Below, in pieces: positions 27,287 to 38,152 of a stretch of DNA of 64,000 nucleotides. Source of the stretch: Mucor racemosus (Eukaryota > Mucoromycota > Mucoromycetes > Mucorales > Mucoraceae). The stretch's first letter is position 1. Every line of letters starts with the position of its first letter. The stretch lies in contig JAPEHQ010000007.1 of NCBI GenBank assembly GCA_027405735.1, forward strand, positions 1,637,001 through 1,701,000. The letters run 5' to 3'. Made by a program: the position numbers and the translations under genes. The notes under the pieces were generated by a model. That model saw only the letters and a program-made list of their open reading frames with translations. It did no database searches and was not told the DNA's origin.

Positions 27287-29389
27287 TGTGCAATAACTGT
27301 TACCATAGAAGCATACATTTTTCTACCAGAAAAACCTTCTGTCATATCATACACTCATTAAAAAGTTGCAAAAGCGAGCCCGTAGGCCGACGACGTAATT
27401 GAGCATAGCAAGGTTGAATGGCTAAATCTCTTATACTATGATATATCTAAGTTTTAAATAAAAAAGCACTTTTTTAAAAAACCTTTTCTTATATTTAACC
27501 ACGTATGGTCTGAAAATTCAGTTTTTGTAGCGGACATTTTCGGGGCTCATTTTATCCTTACCAACCCTCATGATTTTCATCAAAAAACAGAAAAATCAAA
27601 TTTTGATACCAAAATCAACGTTTAAATATACTGCCTTGTGAGAGAAAATTGTAGCCATGACTAGTACACATTTTATAAAAGCTTAATATTGAATATTAAG
27701 TAATGAAACTTTGCACTTTTGGCCCAAAAACGGATTTTTGGTTAAAGGATTTTCATGTAATATTTTGCAATAAAAATGTTTGTTATTTTTTATTGAGCAA
27801 ATAGAGCGCTAAATTTTGTATATGTGTACATTTTTTATTTTTTTAATTGGTAGTATAATTAACTCTAGATTTGCAAAATCAGAAAAAAAAATTAAAAAAT
27901 GTCAAAGTTGCTGATCTGGACAAAAATAATTTTCTAAATTAATATTCCGCTTACAAGCCTTGTAAGTCTTAAAAATAAGAAATTTTATAATACTTGAGAA
28001 CTTTTTCGAGAATTTACGATGCTGTACCCACTTGATTCAAGTTTATTACTGTAAATTTTTATGCATGTTAATATTGTGTGGTAGTTTAGTTAATGATAAT
28101 ATAGTCTTACTTTATAATTATTACGTTAAAGGTGGTTTACATTGAGCTTTAATCTTACGTTTCCAATATCTTAAACATAAACATAGCCATCACTGAAGAA
28201 ACCTATTGCCATCTTTTTATCCTCTTTGTCCCAAGCCAATTTATTCAATAATTTACTAGAACCAACTTATAGTAAGTACTTACAAATGGTTCCTTGGTAT
28301 TTGCATTCAAATTCCATAAAAAAAAATGGACTAGTTCCATCATCTACAGTAGTATCAAACGTATCATCCCCGCCTTATGATAAATGTCAATCTAAAATCA
28401 GAAACATCCCATTGTCATTGTTATAAGCTATGAGAAGCTTGATTTTTAATAATAATACAGCAATTAAATAAAAAACAAAATGATACTAATCGCATATGGC
28501 GAGTATTCAACATCTAGTTGAGTTTAATGAAGAATGCTTTTAAACCCTTTTGAAAATCCTGAAACAAACACAACATCTTAGTCCTGTAATTTCTATCCAT
28601 CAAAATGTTGTGATTCCCACCACACAATAAATGCGCCTTTTATTAATCTTGACCTCGTTTTACATTGAGTATCAGTTTTTTTTTATCAGTTGTATTTTCT
28701 CTGATTCATTAATATTATTCGCCATATTTAACGATAATGCATTAAATTACAATTTACTAGTATACTGTTGGCAGTTTTTTGTTATTACTTTAAAAACTTG
28801 ATCCTATTATTATTATTATTAGCATTGATTATAATTGTCAAACTAATTGATTCATACAGTATATATATTATATTATTATTTCGCATTGGTAGAAGAGATT
28901 ATTATACAATTGATATCTGCATTTAACCCTGGTGGATTGGAAAGTTGGTGTCTGTATTTAGTTTGATGAATAATGCGTACTTCAGGTTATCCAGTATAAT
29001 TTATAATTCTAGGTACTTCTACCCCTATAAGCTGGATTTCCAAATGCAACTGCATCTGCTGAATATCACTTGAGTTTCTGTGCGTTGTAGCTCATGTTAT
29101 AATAACTCCCATTTTGGCAAATATTGCTTTATATTTATCCATATTTAATTTTTGTGTTACACAGCTTAATATTAATGTACTAACATTGAGTTTTGTCTAT
29201 ACCTCCATCAAAAATTTGCATTTTTTCCAGATGATGTCTACTACCAATTTCTGGAAAGCTCTACTATCATTCCCAAAATAGTGAAAAACTGACAAATACA
29301 TGTCCATAAATACGCGGATTAAAATTTTAGACCAAAGAGAGTGACAAGCTTAGCGGGTAGCGCATGCGCTACAAATTGAGTGCGACAAA

Positions 29390-29905
29390 CATATTCGTGA
29401 GTTCAAACCCTCCGAAGAGGAAGTCCTTTTGTATTAGGATATGAATTTCAAATATTAATTACACTTAATACATAGTAAGTATTGACCAAAGTAATAGTCA
29501 ACTACAATTAGTAACACCAACAACGTCCACCTCTGGTACTTCTTTCTTAATAGACTCAATCTATTACAAGATCATAGTACTTATTACAACGGTCATCCTT
29601 TTTTTTCTTAATAAGTTTTGCATATGTCTAGCAAATTTTTTCCTTTTTCATTAATGCATATGATATGCATACTAATAAATTTGGCAGGCAAAACCCGGCT
29701 CGACACCAATACTACCAGCATCCATGGGTCATTTTACGTTCAGCCAGTTTGAGCAACAAGTTGGTTACCTGTTACGTACACCTACTAAGATCAGCAAGCC
29801 CATCAGTTCTTCTCAACGAATATGAATCCAAATGATCTCCGGTTTCAATGACAAGTACTTCTAGCACTGATCCGCAGAATTGCAAAAGGTTTAGCCTTGT
29901 CCTAT
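29390..29905 (+). mobile_element. Insertion carrying family C repeat
   Basis: Present in the left B copy only; the right copy joins GAGCGA...TATTTTCAGG directly at about 58550-58570. Its distal half (29690-29900) is the family C block also at 4830-4675 and 24090-24300. No clean terminal repeats or target duplication were found, so the exact ends are uncertain. Confidence 0.55.
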
Positions 29906-31626
29906 ATCTTCAGGTTTGATAAATAATACTTAAAAAAGAATACAATTAAAAGGGAATGAGTAATGAATCAGTTCTTCAACTGTATAATAAAAACAAGGTA
30001 TCGTTTATTTAGATATAAAAGTATGGTCTTTTATATTGGTTTGACATTGAGATCCTGAGATGTATGTAATTTAAGGCATTATTCAACCATTAGATATGTT
30101 TGATAGTGATCTATAATGGATTTAAGCGGATCAATCATAATTTAACCGTTCTTGCAGAGCTTGTGAGTTGTCAGTTGTCTTGTTTCAATGCTGCGCTAAA
30201 TATGCTTGGATGTCGATTTAATTGCTATTTGATTGATTAACAGCTGGGATAAAATAATATGGTGTTATAATTGAGATTCAAGCGTTATTGGTAATTACTG
30301 GATAAACTTAGTACGTTAGGAGTCTTTTATATCCAGTATCAAGAATTTGCATTTCAGTAAATGTCGTTGTGAAAAAACAAAAATAAAACACGTAATAAAT
30401 AATATATAAGATGTTGTTTTATTCTTTTAAGATAAGATGAAGATCTTCATAGCTAATGAAAGTCTTTTGCTATTTATATTAATTGTCTAATCTAAAGGAA
30501 ATGGAAATCTAAAAGTAATGGATCATTGTAACTGACCAATGATTATCTAGAAAGGTTGTTGACGATATGTGTTGAGTTGTTATGTACATTGGTAGATGGC
30601 AAAGTTATTGGTTCTTCATGAATATAAAAACTTATGGACTTGTTTATCAACAATTTCCTTGGTTCTATCTTTGAATACACTTTGATTTAGTTGTACAGAA
30701 TGTCAATTGTATGTACGCGAGATTGACATTTAATTTGTGATTCAAATAATAAACTTTAATGACAATTAGCGTTCTATGACAGTCGTAGTCAAAAAATTGT
30801 AAGATGTATTGATACTGTAGAAGGAGATAGCATATGGTACTTGGTGGCATATAATATAACATAGTATATGATTCATATTTTTGCCAATGGTCACTCTTCC
30901 AAAAAAGCCGAACAACCTCCGGAAGCGGCCATCTAATAACATTTCCAAGTTTTAAATCTCTAGAAAAAATCACCGGACAGCCCGGACGCGGCTGTTTAAA
31001 TATTACAAACAGCTATAAGATGCAGGTATTGAAATTTCATACAAAAATTAAGTTTCGGCTGTACTGCTGCTATTAATTATTGAAAGGCTTATTTTAAGTA
31101 AAGCATAAATACTGAGAGTTATATGTAAATAACGATTATTTCCAATACAAACAAAATAAAGACTACAAGTAATTATATCACGGAGAACGTAGGGTCTTTA
31201 TTATTAAGTTAAAAAAGGATGCCAGAAACCATCAGGTCCTGGATTCTAAAAGTATTTATACCATTTCAATTCAATTTGAATGTCAGGCTCAATATGGGAT
31301 TAAAATGAGATTTAATATAAATAATAGGCAAAAACCTACAAATACAACCTACAAAATTATTAGTCGAATAACGGATTGAACTTGAAAAGTATAAGATGAT
31401 ACAACCGGATTCAAAAAGAGTTCATAAAATCATAAATTTAAAGGATTTATATATAAAAGCACTACGGCCGACGCGTACTGCACAGGATAATTTTGTTGTG
31501 CCTAGGCGGGCTGCACACTATAGCCTGATGAGTTGTTGCGCCCATTGAATAATGGCTAAAAAGATAACAAGATGCTACACATGGGCACAACAAAAGGAAC
31601 TGCACACGAGCATAACGAAAAGCCTG

Positions 31627-32353
31627 TGCAGTAAATGACGATGTTATTTACTAAAATAAAAAAATATAAAAATAAAAGCAGTAGAAATACAATTATAATC
31701 AGCTAAAGTTTTTATTACAAAAGATTTCTGAAGAGTTAAAATAATTGAAAAGTATGAGGGTATTTATAGTGATTTGGAGAACTTGGATACCATCAGACTT
31801 GAATGGATGTATATTTAGTAATCTTCCAGTTTTGAGTACATTGTTATTGATTTGATATTTTAAGGGGTAAATTGTGTAGAGCATTGACTATAAGGGATTG
31901 TATGTCAAGTGTGACAATATCGACCTTTTGGGAAATGGTTGTTTTGTTTATTTCTGTTATATCTATTTTATGTAACCTTGATTTTTAAGGGGTAGTTTTT
32001 ATATGCTTGAATCTTATTTATATTGATAGTGCAACTTCAATATAGAATGAGTAGTTGACTAAATTGATATCTTTGTTTATTATCATTATTGATTTGGATA
32101 AAAGCCTGTTTTGATATATATGTCATTTGTGTAATTGATTGCGCCATGATCAAGGGTGCTATCATCTACACGACATGTATGGTTCAAAAAAGGGTATTTG
32201 ATATTTTTAGCATGCGTTTGTTATTGTGTTCAATTGAAGCGTTTGTTTATTATCGTTGTTCACATTTCAAGTGACATCATATTTTATGAGCGACACTTGG
32301 AATTTAGGTTGTTTTATTTTTATCAAGCGTTTTTAGTATGCAATTCCACTGCA
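31627..32353. mobile_element. Solo LTR 1, 727 bp, 5-bp target duplication
   Basis: Begins TGCAGTAAATG and ends TTCCACTGCA (6-bp TGCAGT/ACTGCA inverted ends), flanked by GCCTG at 31622-31626 and 32354-32358. The right B copy has the uninterrupted site AAAAGCCTTTATGTAC in reverse complement. Related in sequence to solo LTR 4 (shared AAATACAATTATA and TCTGAAGA blocks). Confidence 0.9.
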
Positions 32354-33115
32354 GCCTGTATGTACAGAATTATAGATTCTGTCCGTGCGCATAAACATTA
32401 ATCCCATGTATGCATAATAGCAGAATTGCCCATAAGCATATCATTATTATTATTTCTATTTGTGCATAATAATAAAATCTGACCGTGAGCATAATAATGA
32501 GCTGATCGAATGGGCACGAATTGGTTTGTACATGAGAATCGTGCCGTTCTCAAAATTCCATTGCATTTTTTACTGCAATGGGTTTTTAAATTACATTTGT
32601 TGTTTTTATTGATATAGATTATAGACAATACAATTTAATACGTTGCTAATGTTGTAGAGTAATACATGCAAGAACCAATACATTTACTGCTATTATTATT
32701 TGTAAATATGTTTATACAGTAGCTATAATGTTTACAGCAACTATAGTTTTTGCTAGAGCATGGACTTAAATAACACTTAGTAATTAAATTCATATGCAAG
32801 CCAAATTTAAGATTATACTGTAGATGTTACTTTATCACACATAAAATTTAAACAAATTAACCTTCTTTAAACTTACTACTAGTAGTTTAGTTTACGGATT
32901 GTCAGCTGTAAAAAGATTTGTTTTCAAGCATGGCTACGATCAAACCTATGGTTATTAGGCAAGACATCAGATTATTTTTTTTTGTATTTCTATACCATTT
33001 GAAATTTTGTCACTTTCCTGGAATATTCCTTGGGTTTGCAGCCAATTCTAGCTTTTCATTGAGTAGATATAAATATCATTATTGCCTTCCATTTGATCTG
33101 GTAATCAAGAAGGAC

Positions 33116-33463
33116 TGTTACGCCAGGAGATTATATTAATCTCAAAGCTAAAATATGTACTAAATCATTTAATAAAAATAAAGGAAAACTGTTATAAAAT
33201 GAAAGAGCACACTAAAACTAAAGAACTTTATTATAAGATCGAACCATCTTCTTTTATATTCACATTCTCTAATTATATGACCTGTTTAAATGAGTCTATT
33301 TATATATATACATATATCCAATCAAATCTAGGTGAAACACACTAGTTCCATATTCCTGCATACACGGAGCTTCATAACATAATACACAGCAATGTAGAAT
33401 TTAACATATCAAACTGTGTCGTAATCTTAACCAAGGAATGCACCCAGATCTGTGGATGCAACA
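33116..33463. mobile_element. Solo LTR 3, 348 bp, 5-bp target duplication
   Basis: TGTTACGCCAGG ... GATGCAACA, flanked by AGGAC at 33111-33115 and 33464-33468. The right copy has the empty site (AATCAAGAAGTACGTCCC in reverse complement of about 55725-55745). Confidence 0.9.
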
Positions 33464-33511
33464 AGGACGTCCCACAACAATACAGTAGTAAATAATGATA
33501 TCTGATCTTGA

Positions 33512-34177
33512 TGCAATAAAATTGAAGTAATTTTATAAAAATGAAAAATAAAATAAAAAAATAAAAGCGTTGATAAATACAATTATAGTCTTTCCACGGT
33601 TTTATTGTGATTAAAAGAAATCTGAAGAAAAAAAATTATATTTTCATAAAGTATGCTATATTTATAGGAATTGTAAAATAGTGGATGTTTGTGTGTTGAT
33701 GCCTATTTTACAGGTGTTCAATCATTATGTCTTTTATTGACATTTTTTATAAGATACTTGGTCGAGATGTTGATACTTTGTTTGATATGATAGAATATTA
33801 TTAGATGGATGTTGATCTTTCAACACTCCAGCTGTAATCTAAAATGAAAATAAGCTTATTTTTATGGGATATGATTCCTTATCTAAAATTACTGCAACTG
33901 CAATTTCATGAGCAGGAGTTTGGAATATATTATTAATGCAAAATAAGTACAGCTTTATATCATAGGTGTCGTGTTGTAGAAGGTTGCATTTTGATCAGGA
34001 ATACTTCCTTTTACAGGCAACAGCAATATAGAGTTCCCTCGTTATGCTTATTGGGATCATCTGATTGGAATTCAGTCCTTATGGTGCGAGATTTAGGTAC
34101 GAATCGAGATCAGTTATTTTTCTGAAATGACAATGATGGCGACTTTGGTCTATAAAAGGTGTCATTTCATTGCAACA
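33512..34177. mobile_element. Solo LTR 4, 666 bp, 5-bp target duplication
   Basis: TGCAATAAAATTG ... TTGCAACA, flanked by CTTGA at 33507-33511 and 34178-34182. The right copy has the empty site (GATCTTAAAATACGG). Same LTR family as solo LTR 1 by shared internal blocks. Confidence 0.88.
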
Positions 34178-35234
34178 CTTGAAATGCGTTTAAATAAAAA
34201 TATCAGACTCTAATATAGACTGCTATCTAGTGTATATTAGAAACAGTAGCCCCTTATGTTAGAATGCGTATTCAGATAAAAGAAAAGAATGCATGCTTGA
34301 TAGTCTAATTTGCCTTATCAAACGGTGTAACGGTGAATATATCCTTGTTGCAATATGAAAACAAAAAGGGAAAAACAACAAACATAGAAAAGAATTTTCA
34401 AGGCTTTACGTTATTAAGTGCAATAATTAAAACCTTGCTAAAATGCACATTTCATCCAATGTAATTGAGCATAGCAAGATTGAACGGTTAAGTCTCTTAT
34501 ACTATGGTATATCTAAATTTTAAATAAAAAAGCGACTTTTTTTTTACTTTTCTTCTATTTAACCACATACGGTCTGAAAATTCAGTTTTTGTAGCGGACA
34601 TTTTTGGAGCTCATTTTATCCTTACCAACACTCATGATTTTCATCAAAAAACAGAAAAATCAAATTTTGATACCATAATCAACGTTTAAATGTACTACAT
34701 TATGAGAGAAAATTGTAGCCATGACTAATACGCATTTCATAAAAGCTTAATATTAAATGTTAAATAATGAAACTTGGTACTTTTGTCCCAAAAACGCATT
34801 TTTGGTTAAAGGATTTTCACGTAATATTTTGCAATAAAAACATTTTTTATTTTTTATTGAGCAGATAGAGCGCTGAATTTTGTGTATGTTTATATTTTTT
34901 ATTCTTTTAATTGGTTGTATAATTAACTCTAGATTTGCAAAATCAGAAAAAAAAATTAAAAAATGCCAAAATTGATGATCTGGACAAAAATAATTTCTGA
35001 AATTAATGTTCCGCTTATAAGCCTTGTAAGTCTTAAAAATAAGAGATTTTATAATACTTGAGAATTTTCAAGAATTTACGATGCTGTATCCACTTGATTC
35101 AAGCTTATTACTGTAAATCTTTAAACACATTAATATTGTGTGGTAGTTTATTTGATAATAATATAGTCTTACTTTATAATTATTACGCTAGATTTTATGT
35201 CAATATTCATCGCATTTAATCAAAGAAGGCTAAA

Positions 35235-35929
35235 AAAGAAGTATCCAAGATGGATACTGATAGCGAATGTAAGCAATTTGATAGTGATTATTTTAGGAAG
35301 ATGCCTAATAATAATATGAACACTAATGGTCTTCTTTATTTACTTGTTTTAAAAACAAATGCTGATATCAAGATCGACACTTGGTTTTTGTTGGATACTG
35401 GTTGCACATTTAGCGCAATTTCACCACAATTAGTTTCTTTTTTAAATTTAAATATTTGCAATAAAAATGGTATTATTAAATTAGCACACAATAACAGTGT
35501 AGTAGATCGTAAACGTCAAACTGAAGAAGAGCTTATAATTAATTATGGTTCTAAAACTGTTTATTTAAAGCTTGAAGTTTTTGATTTATTTGATGATGTC
35601 CATTGCGTATTTGGAATGGATTTATTGTATAAAGTTGGTATTACACTAAGTAATATTACAGCAGATTGGTCAGATTGTGTTGGTTATGAAATACTCAAGA
35701 TCGAACCCAATCCTTATGGATCTGAACAAAAACGTAAATTATGGTGGAAGAATTAAAGCCATTTATTGATGCAAATACTAATTTTAGTTCTGAAGCATAT
35801 TGTAATATTCCTGGTAGTAAAATTACATTGACCATAAAGAAAGATGCTCCACTTGCGAATACATGTCGTAGACAATTTCCAATTGCTGAAGCATTGCGAC
35901 CTGTTATTCAAGTGGAGTTTGTGTCTTAG
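35235..35929 (+). pseudogene. Truncated Ty3-type retrotransposon pol fragment (protease and start of RT region)
   Basis: The first open frame (35250-35756) contains a retroviral-type aspartic protease: WFLLDTGCTFSAI with the catalytic DTG, then HNNSVV and VFGMDLLYK towards the domain end. A -1 shift at about 35738 moves to a second frame (35741-35929) with the linker that precedes reverse transcriptase in Ty3-type Pol (VEELKPF, ITLTIKKDAPLANTCRRQFPIAEAL). The sequence stops abruptly soon after (VIQVEFVS, stop), with no RT, RNase H or integrase behind it. It abuts the end of the left B element at about 35195. A dead relic; Ty3 assignment is from motif order. Confidence 0.82.
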
Positions 35930-36368
35930 ACCTATTTAAATTAGAAATAATGCTAAACCAGCCTAAACCAGCATATATGACAATAACAACTATTAAAATT
36001 AATAAGTAAACGTCCTCTTTATGTATAATCAAAATTGTAGTGAAATGTGTTCTACATCTATTTTGTAAAACATCATTGAATTTTAAATACTGATTTCAAT
36101 AACTTTTAAGCAAATAACTACCAGAGAATCGTAAACCCCTGTTTTGTTATGAATGTAAACTCCAATAAATAAAAATAAGGAAAAACGTAAATAGTGAATA
36201 GCTTATCAAGCTTTAGAACCAACCATCAAAATTAATAATGGATGTTAAAATTGAGATTTTTGATGCAGTTCCAACTGGACTACGTACGGATTTACCCGGA
36301 AAATGAGAAATTATTATTATTAATTAAATACATGCAAAGTTTTATTATACGAGGAAGTAGTAATACAT
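35930..36368. other. Spacer downstream of ERG24
   Basis: Lies between the retrotransposon relic and the 3' end of ERG24. No gene supported. Confidence 0.5.
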
Positions 36369-38012
36369 TTAGTAGATGCCAGGAATGATTCTATATTTAA
36401 CTTGCTCACAGTATTTTTTCCAATCTTCACCATATTTGGTTCTACATTTATGGTCATCTCTGCGTTCACGATGAAGTAAAAGAATGCCAAAATAGACAGG
36501 ATAAAAATAAGGAATTGGTGTAGCAAATCCACAAGGCAAACTCCATGATAAAGACATGAGCCAATCACCAAGATAATTGATGTGGCGAGACATACCCCAC
36601 CATCCGGAAGTAATCAATTTGCTACCAGCCTTAGTTTGAAGATACTTGAGTTCTATGTAAATGCAATTTCAGAAACCTAATTCAACTGTTACGAAATCAA
36701 TAAAACTTACTTTTGGAAGCAGGACTATTAGGTGCAGAACGGAACTCATTCTTTTGAGAATTTGCACTTCTAAAGATGAAATAGCCAATAAAGTTGAGAG
36801 CAAGAATGGCACTGAATTCAATCCAGCTGATACTACGAGGGAAATCAACCAAATAGCGAGCTTGCAAGGTATAAGTGAATGGGACCCAAGTATACAAACC
36901 GAAAGCAAGCATGAAACCGAAACCATCTATAAATCAAATATATATCCTTAGTTTTGAATCATCCGTGTGAGTTGATTGTGTCTCAATTCTTACCAGTGGT
37001 AATATCCATTGTGGTTAAAACAGCCTCTTCATTCCAAAGTGAATCAATAACGTACCAAGATTGGAAGAATTGAACAAGACACATGGTGTTTGTGAGATAT
37101 CCTAATTCATTCCATTGCTTTGCAGCTAAACAATAATTGAGTACCAACCATCCAATTAATCCAGGACGAAGTTCAGTGAAGAATTTGATATCAAAACTTT
37201 CAATGCGAGGATTTAATTCTCTACCAATCATGAACTAAAACAATATAGGAATTAGCTAATTGTGTCTACTCACCTCAGCTGTCAAACGATTGAATACTTA
37301 CATCATATATGGCATTACCAGTGTTACCACCCAATGCCAATAATTTACCTTCGCCAAAACTACCAAGGTAACAACCTAATGAGATGGCATAACTGAAAAT
37401 AATAGAAGCAAAAGCTAATCCAATATAATGATCATAAGCAAATTCGAGAGGTTTTAATCCAGTGCTCTTCAAAAAGTAAAGAGCAGCAAAAATGGTAGTG
37501 TGGAAAGATGCGAAACCTAAGTAGAATGATTCAATCAGCATCTTTAATTGACAACCTTACAAGAGAACTTTACCATTCATTCTATATTTGTGCTTTTCAC
37601 CATTTCTAAGCACTGTACCGGGAATATTATCACCAGGTAAAACAACGTAAAAGATAGCCAATGCGGTAACAAAACCTACATAGACCATGAAAGCAGTGGG
37701 ATCCCAAAGAGATTTCACGAAATCTATGCTAAGTTTAGAGAGAAGAGCAGATTTCCAGTCATCTCTAAATTCTTTGGAGGGGTAACCAGTAGAATCACAA
37801 CATGTAGCAAAGAAGAGAACAAGGATAGGAAGAAGTACAACCATGCCAACAGCACCAATGGGACCACCAAATTCATAATGATTAGTTTTAGGGTTAAGTT
37901 CTGTTACTTTGGTCTTTGATGATTCGACTGGTGCTTCCTTTTCAACAGACTTTTGCTGCTGCTGCTGCTGCTGCTGTTTTTGTTGTTTCTTTCTTTGAAC
38001 AGGCTTTGCCAT
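36369..38012 (-). CDS. ERG24: Delta(14)-sterol reductase (C-14 sterol reductase)
   Basis: ER membrane enzyme reducing the C14-C15 double bond after Erg11 in ergosterol synthesis; morpholine antifungal target. Five exons: 38012-37574, 37516-37302, 37234-36994, 36926-36711, 36652-36369, 464 aa, normal length. N-terminus has a short basic/Gln tract ([11 protein letters not shown]), then [16 protein letters not shown], many hydrophobic helices, and the ERG4/ERG24 signatures near the C-terminus: [16 protein letters not shown] and [21 protein letters not shown]. Exon 1 joins exon 2 as [12 protein letters not shown]. The start is 141 bp from the stop of the J-domain gene on the same strand, so its promoter is short or overlaps that gene's 3' end. 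Confidence 0.97.
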
Positions 38013-38152
38013 TTTATTTTCTTATTGTGCGAAAAAAACGAGAAAGAAGAAAGAAGAAAAAGATTATTTACCACGGTAATAAACAAATGAAAGGTCTTTA
38101 TTTTGTGCTCTTTTAAATAATTAGAAGTCTGTATAGATATCCGCACGGAATC

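Larger units (their letters stand above)
27080..35195 (+). mobile_element. Composite repeat 'B element', left copy (with nested insertions)
   Basis: About 8 kb that aligns block by block, in reverse complement, with 61502-54470. The two ends are direct repeats of one another: about 27290-28200 and 34240-35195 share GTAATTGAGCATAGCAAG, TGTAGCGGACATTTT, TTTAAAGGATTTTCA-like and TATTGTGTGGTAGTTTA blocks in the same orientation, as LTRs would. The interior has no intact reading frame. Relative to the right copy it carries extra solo LTRs (27104-27286, 31627-32353, 33116-33463, 33512-34177), a roughly 520-bp insertion with family C (about 29390-29905) and a roughly 170-bp deletion near 34461 at a TGTAA microhomology. 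I infer an old non-autonomous LTR-retrotransposon-like element (LARD-like); the ends lack a clear TG/CA and target duplication, so the class is unproven. Confidence 0.7.

Noticed and set aside
29345..29412. tRNA-like sequence with box A-like TTAGCGGGTAGCGC and box B-like GAGTTCAAACCC
   Set aside because: Anticodon and T stems do not pair, and the homologous right copy lacks the box B half, so it arises at an insertion junction rather than from a tRNA gene or tRNA-derived SINE.
31627..34177. A single retrotransposon bounded by LTR 1 and LTR 4
   Set aside because: Each LTR has its own 5-bp target duplication and the sequence between them is B-element interior also found in the right copy.
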